Below are positions 45,992 through 58,310 of a stretch of DNA of 64,000 nucleotides, in pieces; within the stretch, counting starts at the first letter, position 1, and each line of letters opens with the position of its first letter. The stretch is from NCBI GenBank assembly GCA_021018815.1, contig JAITYX010000033.1, positions 434,001-498,000 of the forward strand. The letters are read 5' to 3'. Source of the stretch: Talinum fruticosum (taxonomy: Eukaryota > Streptophyta > Magnoliopsida > Caryophyllales > Talinaceae). The position numbers and the translations under genes are program-made. The notes under the pieces were generated by a model. That model saw only the letters and a program-made list of their open reading frames with translations. It was not told where the DNA came from and searched no databases.

Positions 45992-46600
45992 AATCATAGT
46001 ACTAACCGAAATGATCTTCAATACAAGCTGTTACCTATCATGCCCCCAAAATATTCTTCTTTTGTCAACAAAGATGTGGGAATTTAATGGTGTACTTTCT
46101 TTAATTTCTTAAAGTCTTAAATAAATTACATTATTTTTATTTATCTCTTGTTCCATCTTGTTCTTCTTTTTGAAAATATGCGTTTTGTTGTATTTTAAAT
46201 ATGCAAAATATACAAAATGAATTGATTCAAATGATTCAACAAAGTCTCAAGGAAGTGAAAAAATAATTTTATTTTTGATGTAGCGAAGTTGATAAATCAA
46301 CAAACAATCAATATAGACACATAAATTTTACGTAGAAAACCAAAATCGGGAAAAATAACGAGCGACGACTATATAATCCACTATAATATGATGAGTGAGT
46401 ACAAGGTACAATTTTCAGAGTAATGGATTTTGTAAGAACAAAGTAAAGAGAAAAAACTCTCAAAGGCTCTCTTAATCTGGATATGTGGAATAGAAAAGAA
46501 TAACTCCGGGTGGTGCCAACACACAAATTGGTTATGTATGCACTACTCCTAACTAGGTAAAACAACTTAGTATATATAAAAATCTCTCAAAAACCCTAAG
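45992..46600. other. E7 3' flank and decayed LTR-like segment
   Basis: No gene is recognised. 46285-46480 contains a TTTTACGTAGAAAACC...GGGAAAAATAACGA block like the Copia LTRs of this window, so it is probably an old LTR fragment. Confidence 0.45.
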
Positions 46601-46605
46601 AGGTC

Positions 46606-47919
46606 CGATAAACCGGAATTTTACGTTTTTTCCGTTCTCTTATCGCCTAATTTCGACACTTCAAAGGCCTTCTCACCTAAATTTTCATTTGATTTCGCTT
46701 ACTTTCTTCATTTATGATTGAAGTGTGCGAATTTCTATGTTTTGATGTAATCCCGCCTTTTATGATGAAGAATACATCTTTCAAGGTGCTAAGGAAAAGA
46801 GTGGGAAGCCATAGAAGGTCGGAGAACGAATAAAGAGATCAAGCCAAGTCGAGCACGGCCGTAGCACTGGCCGTGCTAAAGGAAAGAAGAAAAGAAGACC
46901 TAGCACAGGCTGTGCTGAAGTCGAAGAGGTCAGCACGAGCAATGCCAAAGTCAGCACGAGGCCATGCTAGGAATTCGAAATTAATCGAAGGCGCCGTGAG
47001 CTTGCACGGGTTAAGCACGGTTTCAAGACTCGCCAGTGCCAATCGGCGATTTCGTTTTCTACCTGTTTTATTCCGAAACCGTTATTTTTCTACAATCAGA
47101 CTTTTATTCTACGTTTTAGGCTAGTTTTCTCTCTACTTTTGAGCACTCATTTCCATTGTTCGGAGATCAAAGCTTAGAGTTATTTTCATTTAATCGCAAG
47201 CTAATTCAAGTTTACTGGTATTATTATTCTTCTCTCTACTTTTATCTTTCATTCTTTTTGGTGTTCATTCCTCAATTTGCTGTCATATGCCATGAATATG
47301 TGTGGCTAAATTTCCAACTTAGGTTGGGGATTTTCCACTAATGTGCTAGTTTAATTGTAATTTTTGCTTTGATGCTAATTTGCAATTGTTTGATGAATTT
47401 CCGACTTGTTGATACTTGTTGAATTGGTATGAGGTTCTAGAGAATCTTACCTTTATTGTTTTTGGGAATTGAGTAGATTTCGAGAGAAGAGGCTTAGTTC
47501 TACTTCAACTTGTTGGATGATTACAACTTAAATATAAGAATAATTTAGGTTGTTATTAAGGGAAGAGTCGATAATCATGTAATTCTTTGGTTTTGATTGT
47601 GTGAGAACAACAATTAATTCAATTGAGTTAGTTTAATGACCTTCGAGAGAAGGCTTAGCTGGTTTGAATTGCATCGATTTCCTAGTTCATCTCAGTTATG
47701 AATAGTGTAGAAACATGTAATTAAGATTGTTGGCATGTTAGCTTGGTAAATCCCTGCCTAAGGTTTGGTTTTCTTTATCCGATTTCATTTCGTTTTTAAG
47801 TGTTTATGTTACCAACCAATTTGAACTATTCCTTTACTTAGTTCAAAAGGACATTGATCTTAGACTTGTATGATATCTCCCCGATACCGACAACTCGTAC
47901 TCTCTATAGTACAACAACA
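46606..47919 (+). repeat. Athila-like 5' LTR
   Basis: This 1314 bp repeat runs from CGATAAACCGGAATTTTACG to ACAACAACA. It contains a perfect nine-base inverted repeat AGCACGGCC...GGCCGTGCT near 46852-46878. It matches the 3' LTR with scattered substitutions and small indels. Confidence 0.9.
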
Positions 47920-47922
47920 AAA

Positions 47923-47938
47923 TGGTGCCGTTGCTGGG
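47923..47938 (+). other. Primer binding site of the Athila-like element
   Basis: TGGTGCCGTTGCTGGG begins three bases after the 5' LTR. Athila elements have TGGCGCCGTTGCCGGG here, which is complementary to a tRNA 3' end; two C to T changes separate them. Confidence 0.8.
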
Positions 47939-48077
47939 AAGCTAACGCCACTCCCTAGTCTAAGTAACGCGACACTTTTGAATTGAGTTTTTATTTTTAT
48001 TTTATTTTATTTTATTTTTCCTTTTTGCTTTTATCTTTCCTTGAGCCTACTTACGCTTGGTATAGTTTCTTGAGTGT

Positions 48078-49840
48078 ATGCTTAGGAAGAATCATAGAGG
48101 TGAAGAATTAGCACCTCTTGATCCCAAAATTGAAGCAATTGTCGGGTGTATAAGTGGTGCAGCTCGTAGGCAAAGAAAGAAGCAAAATATGGCTGGAAAT
48201 CTACCCCCACCTCGTACCCTTTAATCCTACTCAGCTCCTACCACGGGTATGGGAGGCTCCGCTATTGTATTGCCCGATCTACCGGAGGGAACCAATTTTG
48301 ATTTCAAGCCCGAGTTTCATGCACCTCATTGAGCGGAATCAATTTAGAGGCTCACTTGCGGAGAACCCCATCAAGCACATCAATTCATTTCTTGAGTGCT
48401 GTGGTATGATCAATATGGCAGGAGTAAATGACGAGTACATCGGATTGAAGTTCTTTCCTTTTTCCCTCACCGATAAGGCAGAGAACCGGCTTGAAAATTG
48501 TGCTTCCAACTCTTTCCGTACTTGGGTTAAGTTGAACCTTGCCTTCCTCAATCGGTTCTTTCCACCGGGCAAGGCATCCAAGTTAAGGCTTGACATCATC
48601 CAGTTCAAGCAACATCCCGAAGAATCTTTGTTTGAAGCTTGGGAGCGGTTTAAAGGGATGTAGCGAGAGTGCCCTCATCATGGTATTCAGCCATGGATGC
48701 TCATTCAAATTTTTTATGAGGGGCTTTCAGACTTGCTGCGTCTATCTCGTGGATAATGCTTTTGGGGGTACCTTCATGAAGAAGACAACAAAGTAAGCCG
48801 ATGCTCGTTAGAGGAGATGGCTTCTAATGCCTACAATTGGGGAGTTGGAAGAGATGATCGAGAGCGTGTAAAGCATAACGTGGATGCAGTGGCTCTTTTG
48901 GCCAACAAGGTGGAAGCTCTCACGTTGCAAATGGAGAAATTTATGGCAAACCCTTCAATTGGCACTTCCTCTTCTTCCACCGCTCAAGAGATGGGATACT
49001 CTTGTGAAGCATGTGGAGGCCCTTATCCGCATTTGGAGTGTCATTCTAGCCTCTCTACATCCGAGCAAGTTAATGTTCTCCACAACTTCCCTCCTAGGCC
49101 ACCACCACAGAACAATCCTTACTCTCAAACCTATAACCCCGGTTGGAAAAATCATCTCAATTTCTCCTACCGAAACAACAATCCTCATCCCCACCAAAAT
49201 CCATCTCAACCACCCGGTTTCCATCTACCATCACAAAACCGGCCTCCCATCCCATACAATTCTCCTCTATCACCTTCACAGAAATCTAACCTTGAAACTC
49301 TCATGGAGGTTTCATCCAAGCTCAAACAAAGACCAATGAGCAATTGTTTACTCATCAAAAGATGCTAGAGACCCAAATTGCACAAATCAACAGGTCAACC
49401 ACCTTACCCAATCCCGAGGGAAGTTGTCGGCACAACCCGAACCTAATTCTAAGGCGCACATCAATGCCATAATCTTAAGGAGCGGGAAGGAGTTAGAGGG
49501 CCCTAAGGCGAATGAGCAAGGGAAGGAGAAGGTGAGTGAGGATATGACTGATGTTGAGAAGGAGAATGCTATTGAGAATGATGGTCTTACAAATGAGGTT
49601 GCTAAGGAGAGTGAGAGTGAGCCATCTTTGAATCGGTGTTCATCCATGCCACCACCTAAGCCTTACAAGCCTCCTATCGCATTTTCACAACGGCTTGTGA
49701 AGGCTAAGGAGGAAAAGAAATTTTCTAGGTTCATGGAGATGTTGAAGAAATTGCATATCAACATCCCTTTTTGGAAGCTATCACCAATATGCCTTCTTAT
49801 GCCAAGCTTCTTAAGGAGATGATTTCCAACAAAGGGAAAT
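48078..49840 (+). pseudogene. Athila-like gag (broken)
   Basis: This is a capsid/nucleocapsid precursor remnant. It begins MLRKNHRGEELAPLDPKIEA (48078) and stops after 48 codons. It continues in another frame with GSLAENPIKHINSFLECC, FFPFSLTDKAENRLEN, RFFPPGKASKLRLDIIQF and ESLFEAWERFK (48340-48655), the Retrotrans_gag core. A zinc-finger-like CEACGGPYPHLEC follows (about 49000). The region then reads KPPIAFSQRLVKAKEEKKFS and KKLHINIPF (about 49665-49770), the usual link to protease in Athila. Frameshifts near 48225, 48660, 49370 and 49770 break it. Confidence 0.85.
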
Positions 49841-50575
49841 TGTTAAGAGCATGCCACCATATCTCTCACAAAGGAGTGTAGCGTCATCATCCAAAATAAA
49901 CTACCCCCAAAGCTTTCTGATCCGGGTAGTTTTACCATACCATGCTCTGTGGGAGATATAGCCATTAGTAGGGCTTTATGTGATCTTGGAGCAAGTGTTA
50001 GCCTTATGCCCTACTCTATTTGCAAGCGGCTTCAAATAGGAGAGTTGAAGCCAACCACCATCTCTCTTCAGTTGGCGGATCGATCCGTCAAATTCCCCAT
50101 TGGAATTCTAGAAGATGTGCCACTCCAAGTCGGAAAATTCTTTATCCCATGTGATTTTGTGGTAATGGAAATGGCTGAAGATGCACAAATTTCAATCATT
50201 TTGGGAAGGCCTTTCCTTGCCATCGTCGGCGCTTTGATATATGTGAATAATGGCAAGCTGTCACTACATGTTGGAGAAGAGAAGGTGGAGTTTAATCTCA
50301 CCAAGTCCATGTCCACCCCAGCTCTTAAAGACACATGTTGTAGGGTGGATGTGTTGGAGCAGATTATTCATGATGAGTGGCTACCACATGAGTTTGTGAA
50401 GGACCCTTTAGAGAAATGCTTGATTGGTGATGGCTCTAAGAGCCAATCTAAGGAGGCAACAAATAGGCTCAAGGCTCAAGCACTACATCCAAAGAGAGCC
50501 TATTCCGGGCGGTTTCAAGCACTTTCCTCCCCATTTTCGATAGCTAAAGAGTTTTGGTCAAGTTCGGGATCTTAA
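49841..50575 (+). CDS. Athila-like aspartic protease domain
   Basis: The open frame includes SRALCDLGASVSLMPYSICK, where DLGAS replaces the usual D(T/S)G(A/S) active-site motif, as in Athila proteases. A flap region follows, then SIILGRPFLAIVGALI, the second retroviral-type protease signature. It is uninterrupted from 49949 to its stop and would normally be part of a gag-pol polyprotein. Reverse transcriptase should follow but the frame ends. The next bases contain CTTGGGAGGCAACCCAAG, a block I associate with the end of Athila coding regions. Confidence 0.75.
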
Positions 50576-53412
50576 ACAAACGCTTCTTGGGAGGCAACCC
50601 AAGTTTTCTAGCTTTCTAGCTTGGGTTATTTTTATTTAGAAAAAAAGAAAAAAAGTAGATGATGAAAAGTTTGTGTGATGTATTATTGAGGGGTGAGAGT
50701 GAAAAAAAAAATGAGTTAAAAGAAAAAGATATGCAAAAAAAAAGTGCAATAAAATGTTTGAGGAATAGGGAATCAAGTAGGGTTGATGAGAGTGTGTTTG
50801 AGAGAGTTTATTGGATTAATTTGAGGCATTTTGATGCTTAATTGGTTGAGTGTTGCACGTTAAAGAAGTCCATTGAGCTCAAAGTTGGTGAAAATTGGCA
50901 CAAACCCGCGGCACGAGGTTCAGCACGGTTGCAGCAATGGTCATGCGGTCCGTACAGCTAAATTTATTCAAAATGGGCTAGCACGGAGTTCAGCACGGTT
51001 GCAGCACGGGTTGTGCGGCCTGCCCAGCACGAAGTTTTCCAGAATGCCGCGGGTCGGCACGGGTTCAGCATGGTTGAAGCATGGGTTGTGCGAGCTGCAC
51101 GGACGAATTTTTCCGAATTGCCGTAGGCCGGCACGAGTTCGAGCACGGTTACAAGCATCGGTTGTGCGACGCGTCCGCCCAGATTACAAACCCTAAGCAC
51201 CGTCATGCACCATATTTCTCCACGTCGTGCTTCTCATCCCGCTCGCTCCTACCTTCTTCCATTACATCAATTCTACCTTCAATCATCGTCTCCCACACGA
51301 TTTCATCACTAACCATCCCCGTTTCACCCATCTTCACCACCAATTTTCAGATTTTATCTCTCCTCAAGTTCATCCTCCATTGTTGCATTTTTGAAGCTTG
51401 AGGTGAGAGAAACCTTGCCTTTGAGGTTGTTGAAGACTTTGGCAAGTCGATTTCGCCTCTTTTGCCCGATTTTAGTGGGTCTTCTTCACTTATTTGGGGC
51501 GTCAAAAGGGGTTACAAAAATTCCACAAGGGTGCTCCATTGTTTCCTCTCCAACCTTCAACATTGGCCATGGTTCCATCAAAGAGTGCTAGAGGTCAACC
51601 CGGGTCCGAGTGACCCAATAGTAAGTTTCCCTTTCCCTCCTTTGTTCCTTTCGATTTTTGCATTTCATTGAGGACAATGACAGTTCTAAGCATGGGGGGT
51701 TGCTTGTGGATGATGGTTATCATGTTTCGATGGGTGACTTAAGTACAAATTAGTTTAGGTTGTACATACTGATCATCATCTTCATTTAGGTTTGCATTTA
51801 GACACTATCTTAGTTAGATTTTTCATCTTTTTACCCTAGTTAGCGAGGCATTAGAGGAGAAAGGGATCAATTTTTAAGCGAGTTGAGGTAATCATTCTTC
51901 CCTTCTACTTTTATTTTCACTTTTAGTGGTAGCCTTAAAAAAAAATTGTTTTAGTTGTGAAAATCCTCCTGTGATGAACATTTGGAGGGTGTTTACTTGA
52001 ATTAACATGGGAAGTGTGTACTTTAGGATCTTTGGCTTGGTTTGGATGATGAAAGAGACTTGGTTGCTAAATTGATTGAGATTGATTGTCTCGTTTGCGA
52101 TTCACCTAGTCTTGAATGATTCTTGTGCATAATTGTGAAATTCTTATGTTTGGTGCATCAAATGAACTAGTTGTTATGATTGTGGTTGGGATAACCTCGT
52201 GAGACTCTTTTGTGCCTTAACGACTACCATTTTTTTGTAGTCTCGTTTCTCATGAGTGTTACTTTCCCATGCTTGCAACTCTAGAACTTGCCATCTTTCT
52301 CTTCAAAACCACATTTGACACATGCACGTTTACCAAGAGGATAGAGGCATTCATTTTGATAAACTACATGAGCCAAATAGCCACCCGAATGTTATGCATC
52401 CTTTGTTTCAAACCCTTCAAGCCTTCCCTTTCCCTTGCACTAACCTTGCTCAATATACATTTGACCTTTTTCATTCTTTCCCATCCTTAAGCCTTGGTCT
52501 AGTGGAGCATTTCTATTGATTGGGAATTTGTTGGGTGTTACCTTGTTGTTGGTAATTGGTTTATTGGGTAATTGAAGGAGTTGTGAGTGGAAATGGATTT
52601 TAGTTTTAACCATTTATGCTTACCTTGCTTAATTTGCTTGTAAAGTTTTAAAGAAGAAAAAAATTGAAAAGAAAAAGAAAGAGATTTGAAAAAAAAAGAA
52701 AAAAAAAGAAGAAAATTAGAAAAAGAAAAGTTAGAAAAGGAATAAAATGTTGTAAGCATGAACCGCTCTTTGTACTTGAGAAATCTCCACTCCTTTGTTA
52801 CTTGAAAGCTTGGTGTGATGTGGTATTGTGTTTTAGATGTTTGGAGGTGTGATGTTGTTGTAGTGGAAAGTGTTGTGCTCCCTATCTTTGGCTATTAAGC
52901 TCCACATTCCTAAATGTTTTTCCCTCATTTCACTTAGCCCAAGCCTCATTACAACCTTCTTTAAAGTCCTCTTGATTGGAAAACTTGCATGGTCTGTCCC
53001 TAGTGGTGGAGAATTGAGATATTTGGCAAGCATATGGTAGTGTGCAGGTGTTGGGAGAGTTTTGAGTGAACCATAGTACTTTGTCAAACACATGAGGGAG
53101 TGTTCCACATACCCTAAAGTGAGGTCTTACCAATCCCAATTAGTTCGCCAAGCATTTGTATGGAACTTGATTGCATTTGGGTTGGGATAGATTGGTTGTG
53201 TTGCTACTAGACTTTGCAATCTTGATTTGAGTTGCAACTCTTGTTTCGATTTGATTCTCGATCTTGCCAAGGATTCTTTTGTATATACTTACTTTGGTTG
53301 ACTAGTGCGCCCCTTCACCTGAGGAGGGCGGTTTCGGTTTTCTACCTCCCTATTTCTTTAGCACTTCATGATAGCGTTTCTTGGGGACAAGCAAGGAGTA
53401 AGCATGGGGGGT
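50576..53412 (+). other. Non-coding 3' interior of the Athila-like element
   Basis: The region contains a tandem array of about 73 bp units with GTTC(G)AGCAYGG at 50918, 50988, 51063 and 51137, then unrecognised DNA. It ends in the purine tract GCATGGGGGG (53403-53412). A similar GCATGGGGGG occurs at 51699. No pol domain is recognisable in any frame. Confidence 0.7.
50905..51180. repeat. GCACGG-rich tandem repeat
   Basis: Four diverged units of about 70-75 bp each carry GTTCAGCACGGTTG-type text followed by GGTTGTGCG. The same GCACGG vocabulary forms the inverted repeat in the LTRs. Confidence 0.75.
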
Positions 53413-54734
53413 TGATAAACCGGAATTTTACGTTCTTTTCTGTTCTCTTATCGGCTAATTTCGACACTTCAAAGGCCTTCTCACCTAAATTTTCATTTGA
53501 TTTCGCTTACTTTCTTCATTTATGATTGAAGTGTGCGAATTTCTATGTTTTGAGGTAATCCCGCCTTTTATGATAAAGAATACATCTTTCAAAGTGCTAA
53601 GGAAAAAAGCGGGAAGCCATAGAAGGTCGGAGAACGAAGAAAGAGATCAAGCCAAGTCAATACGGGTCGTAGCACTGGCTGTGTCTGAAGGAAAGAAGGA
53701 AAAGAAAACCTAGCATAGGCTGTGCTTGAAGCCGAAGAGGTCAGCACGAGGCAATGCCAAAGTCAGCAGAGGCCATGCTAGGAATTCGGAAATTAATCGA
53801 AGGCGTCGTGAGCTTGCACGGGCTAAGCACGGTTTCAAGCATCGCCGGTGCCAATCGGCGAGTTTCGTTTCTACTGTTTTATTCCGAAACTGTTATTTTT
53901 CCGCAATCGGACTTTTATTCTACGTTTTAGGCTAGTTTTCTCTCTACTTTTGAGCACTCATTTCCATTGTTAAGATATCAAAGCTTAGAGTTATTTTCAT
54001 TTAATCGCAAGCTAATTCAAGTTTACTGGTATTATTATTCTTCTCTCTACTTTTATCTTTCATTCTTTTTGGTGTTCATTCCTCAATTTGCTGTCATATG
54101 CCATGAATATGTGTGGCTAAATTTCCAACTTAGGTTAGGGATTTGCCACAAATGTACTAGTTTAATCGTAATTTTTGCTTTGATGCTAATTTGCAATTGT
54201 TTGATGAATTTCCGACTTGTTGATACTTGTTGAATTGGTGTGAGGTTCTAGAGTCCTGCCTTTATTGTTTTTGGGAATTGAGTAGAATTTGAGAGAAGAG
54301 GCTTAGTTCTACTTCAACTTGTTGGATGATTACAACTTAGATATAAGAATAATTTAGGTTGTTATTAAGGGAAGAGTCGATAATCATGTAATTCTTTGGT
54401 TTTGATTGTGTGAGAACAAAAATTAATTCAATTGAGTTAGTTTAATGACCTTCGAGAAAAGGCTTAGGTGGTTTGAACTGCATCGATTCCCTAGTTCATC
54501 TCGGTTATGAATAGTGTAGAAGCATGTAGTTAAGATTGTTGGCATGTTAGCTTGGTAAATCCCTACCTAAGGTTTGGTTTTCTTTATCTCGATTTCATTT
54601 TGTTCTTTAAGTGTTTATGTTACCAACCAATTTGAACTGTTCCTTTACTTAGTTCAAAAGGACAATGACCTTAGACTTGTATGAGACCTAGCTCCTCGAA
54701 ACCGACAACCGTACTCTCTACGAGTACAACAACA
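53413..54734 (+). repeat. Athila-like 3' LTR
   Basis: This 1322 bp repeat starts TGATAAACCGG and ends ACAACAACA, next to the target duplication AGGTC at 54735-54739. Confidence 0.9.
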
Positions 54735-55168
54735 AGGTCCCTATTTGACAAATAGTTGTTAATTGTTAGTCTGTTTATATCGGTTGTTACTTATTAGTCT
54801 GTTTCGGTTAATTGTTTGAATTAACTTGTTTGAATTAATTGTTTCTTGAAAAGGTGTTTAGTTAAATTAGTCATTTAAGGAAAAAACGTTTGTACCCTTA
54901 TGTCTAAATTGTTCTTATATATATATGTATAATTATCTTAAGTTATAAAACTTTATTTCTTATTATTTTTATAAAATTTATATCCATTTTCACAAACAAT
55001 TTTTCTCAAAAGGCTAATGGAAAAAGTTGTTTGAGAAAGAGTTATTTGGCTCAAACAACTACTCCATACAACTGTTAACTAAACATTCATTTAGCTGTTT
55101 GACTTGGTCAAAATAACTAAAGTCCTCCAAACAACTCTTCTCCCCCAAAAGCTATCAACCAAACACTC
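54735..55168. mobile_element. Possible hAT-like MITE
   Basis: The left end reads CCCTATTTGACAAATAG. The right end, read in reverse complement, is TTGGGAGTGTTTGGTTGATAG, an imperfect inverted repeat. CAAACAACT-type words are abundant and no coding sequence is present. The TTTGGTTGATAG end resembles hAT-type miniature elements of plants. An eight-base target duplication was not found, so this is tentative. Confidence 0.35.
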
Positions 55169-57316
55169 CCAAGATCATTTTTTTATAAGTAATAGTCCAT
55201 TAGGGACAAATGGTTGAACACCGAATACATCAAACTTACTGGCCATCAAGGTAGACAAACTGGATAAAAAAGAGGAAGGAAAATAAAACCTGGCACCTAC
55301 CTTAAGCTCTTTCCTAACTTCTCCAAAAAAAATTTTCTCTCATCAAACTTTCCCCAAAACTCAATCCATCAATGCCAAAGTCGCTAAAAACCGTACCACT
55401 CGAATTTAGCAGCCTTGGCATTGATGCACCATCTTCAACGTCTTTCGGAAGATTAAGCCCTTCTTTCCAATGAATCTACACTAGGTATAAAACAAAAACC
55501 AAGGCTTTCTAATTCCTTTCAACTTTCAGTCTATCAAAGGGTTGAAATTCACTTAAAATCCACCTCTTTTGCCCCAAAGACCAACAACCCATCTCTATCT
55601 CCCCTCCCAAAAGCTTTGGATTGAATCCTCTTACCTGCAACATTTGTCGTTTGAGATTTCAACTCCGCTGAACCCCGAACAATAGGAATTAACTCATACC
55701 TGCGACGCTTGACGCTTCGGTTCACTATCCGAATTCATCGAACCCATGAGCGTGGATGGAGCGAGGCCATACCCGGATGATGATTCGAGCAGGAATTAGG
55801 TACCCATGTATTTCTCTCTCTCTTTGTACCTCTCTCTGTGAATTTGACTCAATCCTCCCATCGATTCTTCCCAAACAAGCGCACAGCCGGACCTCGTACA
55901 TTATGCACCTACCACCTGTTCGATGAAATGTCTAAATGAAAAACTTTAGGCATTGGAGGTCGGAATGATTCCTACACAACACCTAGCGCATCTAAAAAGC
56001 TAGACTACCGCTCTCCTCAACCCCGGGCTCAGAACCTACCCCTGGTGGTTGGGATTTGACTCTAGAATTCATCTCGAACTTGGTCTTCTTTAAAGACCTA
56101 GTAATTCTTCTCAAAGCAACCTTTTCATTTTGAATGTAATCTTTAACATTGAAAACTCTAGTGAGAGAGAGAGTCCGAATTTCTAGAGAGAGATAACTAC
56201 ATTCTTCTAGGTCCATCCATGAGTCTTTTCATCTTCCCCCCTCCCCCAAGACCACCGGACCCCTTTGTGGATAATAGTGCTTTGTTGCTCTGTCACTCGA
56301 GCCCACAAATGACTTTCCACTTTCCGATCTTCGAAACCCACCCATTTCCAGATCCGGTTTTCCCTCACCCTTTCTCCGAGGAACCCCAATGCTCTGCGAG
56401 TAAATATTTCGCTTGTCTTACCTTGCCATTTTTTACCATCCCTCTCGTTCTCCTCCTTGCCACCAGCTTTTAGCCTCTTCGAGATAGTGACCCATCCCAA
56501 CCCATAGCTTATCACTTGGATACTTGTCAATCAGTCGAGGTCCGATGAGGAAATTTCCCCATCTAGCTTTAGTGAACCTCGATACACGGTAGAGAAGAAT
56601 TATAGCTGACCAACTTTGCCAATTTTAGCATTCCCTTCTCGATCTACTCCTTGCCACCAGCTTTCGACTCATTCGGAGATTATTCCATCCCGATCTACGA
56701 CGAGATCGACTGCTACTTGTCACCGGGACGATGATTGGTGAAGCTATCAATGGGTGTCTCGGAAAGGAATGGTTATCCTATGACTTTTTGTCTATAGGCA
56801 CCGGTCACCGGTTTTGTCATTTTGTAAAGGTAACCTCGAGGTTGTCTTTGTTAGGACTAGTACCAGGTGAAGCCTATAGTCACCGGGCTCAAAAGCGGAA
56901 GATGGTGACCCGTCGGTACCTTTTTGACAACCTTCGGATGGGTATTTTTGGAAGCAAAATGGGAGATCTAGACAAAGACCGACTCGACCAGGCCGACATC
57001 GGCGCCAAAATTGATCGATGAATTTAGCATTTCAATCTGCCCTTTTTATGATTCAGGTGATTTCTTTCCTTTTTTTCCCATTTGTCGTTGCGTGGTATAA
57101 CTTGCGATGGATTGTCCAACTTGTTTTGATTTACTATGTTTGCCTAAGACATGTTATGTTCTCGTTTTTGTCCTGTGTGTTTGGCGTTAATCTTGCTCCG
57201 TATGAGATTGGGTGTCTTGGTCCCTGTCATCGCTCGGCCTATTTAAGACATCATTGGGCCGTTGTCTTGCCCTACACGGCCACTTTTTTCGTATCTCAAC
57301 CACTTTTCCCCTACGT
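55169..57316. other. Unrecognised DNA before the LINE open frames
   Basis: This moderately GC-rich stretch has several short open frames (for example 56731-57021), none with a family resemblance I recognise. It may be the 5' leader of the LINE, because two similar passages mention CCCTTCTCGATCTACTCCTTGCCACCAGCTTT-like text near 56430-56470 and 56630-56670. No gene is supported. Confidence 0.5.
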
Positions 57317-58310
57317 ATGTCTAACCAGTCGATTACCCTCTCCGAGCCTGAAAATGCTCCGCCTCAATACAACCACCTTGTTCCCAGTTCTCATTTTGTC
57401 TCCGAGAGGAAGGATAAGGGTATTGTGGATGAGGGTGTTGGTAGAAATTCTTGCCCACCTTTGTCGAATGAGAGAATTTCCTTCTCAAAGTCGAGTCATC
57501 TTTGGGATGGGAAGCAAGAGTCAAGATAGTCCTTCCACTCATGTCAAGAGAGATTATCCTAACCCTTCCCCAGTCTTCTCGGCCAAAAGGAGGAACAACT
57601 GAACACTCCCCAAATAACTCGCGATGCAATGAGCATCCGAGCCGGGATCCTTTTCCTTTCCCTCCTACCGATATGATGGAAGACTTCTCCGCCCTGTGCC
57701 TACTCGGGCAAAGTTTGGGGTGACTCTCTGCCTCTTCCGATCATCATTTCAAAAACTAAAACTAATTGGAAATGTGTTAAAGACCATGTTGATTATATTG
57801 AGTTGGGTAATGATTGGCTTCTCTTTCGCTTTGCTAACTCGAAGACGGAAGAACCGTCGCTGGTTTGTCAATGGCCTTAATCTGGTTACTATTCCTTGGG
57901 TTCCGTTCTTCGACCTGTTTTCCATTACTATTACTAAAATTGACCGGTGGGTCGAGTTCCAAGAATCCCGTGGGAATATTGGAACATTCGGCCATGAGTC
58001 ACTTATTTACGATATAGGTGAGGCTATCGGGCTTGACCGGAACACCCTCCTTCGACTGAAAGGAAAGTTCGCTAGAGTCCGTATTAATGTTGATATTACT
58101 ACACCTTTGCATGGTAGTCCGAAAGTCTCAAATGTTAATTTCTCGTTGGTTGTCCCTCTTTTCTACGAAGGGCTTCATGAAGTTTGTGCCCTTTGTGGAA
58201 GTGAGGCTCATGCGTTGGAAGCGTGTCCTGGCTATCCATCTAAAGCCAAGAGTGAGGTTGTTGTGGAGAGAATTCGGGAGCCATTCTCTGTCCGATCCGA
58301 GTGCTACTGA
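57317..58310 (+). pseudogene. LINE ORF1 (DUF4283 and zinc knuckle)
   Basis: This is an RNA-binding ORF1 protein remnant. It starts MSNQSITLSEPENAPPQYNH and breaks within about 70 codons. Further on, different frames give DYIELGNDWLLFRFANS and then NGLNLVTIPWVPFFD (about 57785-57920), the DUF4283 core. Next come IGEAIGLDRNTLLRLKGKFA and GLHEVCALCGSEAHALEACP (about 58015-58230). The last contains a CX2CX4HX4C zinc knuckle with all four metal ligands intact. At least two frameshifts separate the pieces. Confidence 0.75.

Larger units (their letters stand above)
46606..54734 (+). mobile_element. Athila-like Gypsy LTR element encoding only gag and protease
   Basis: The 8129 bp element has LTRs at 46606-47919 and 53413-54734 and a 5 bp target duplication AGGTC (46601-46605 and 54735-54739). 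A primer binding site of the TGGYGCCGTTGC type follows the 5' LTR and a GCATGGGGGG purine tract precedes the 3' LTR. The 5' LTR starts CG instead of TG, a single change. Inside are Athila-type gag and aspartic protease. No reverse transcriptase, RNase H or integrase is visible in the 2.8 kb between protease and 3' LTR, so it would depend on proteins from another element. Confidence 0.9.

Noticed and set aside
56731..57602. Open frames before LINE ORF1 as host genes
   Set aside because: No domain, promoter or conserved pattern is recognised, and their position fits a LINE leader or chance.
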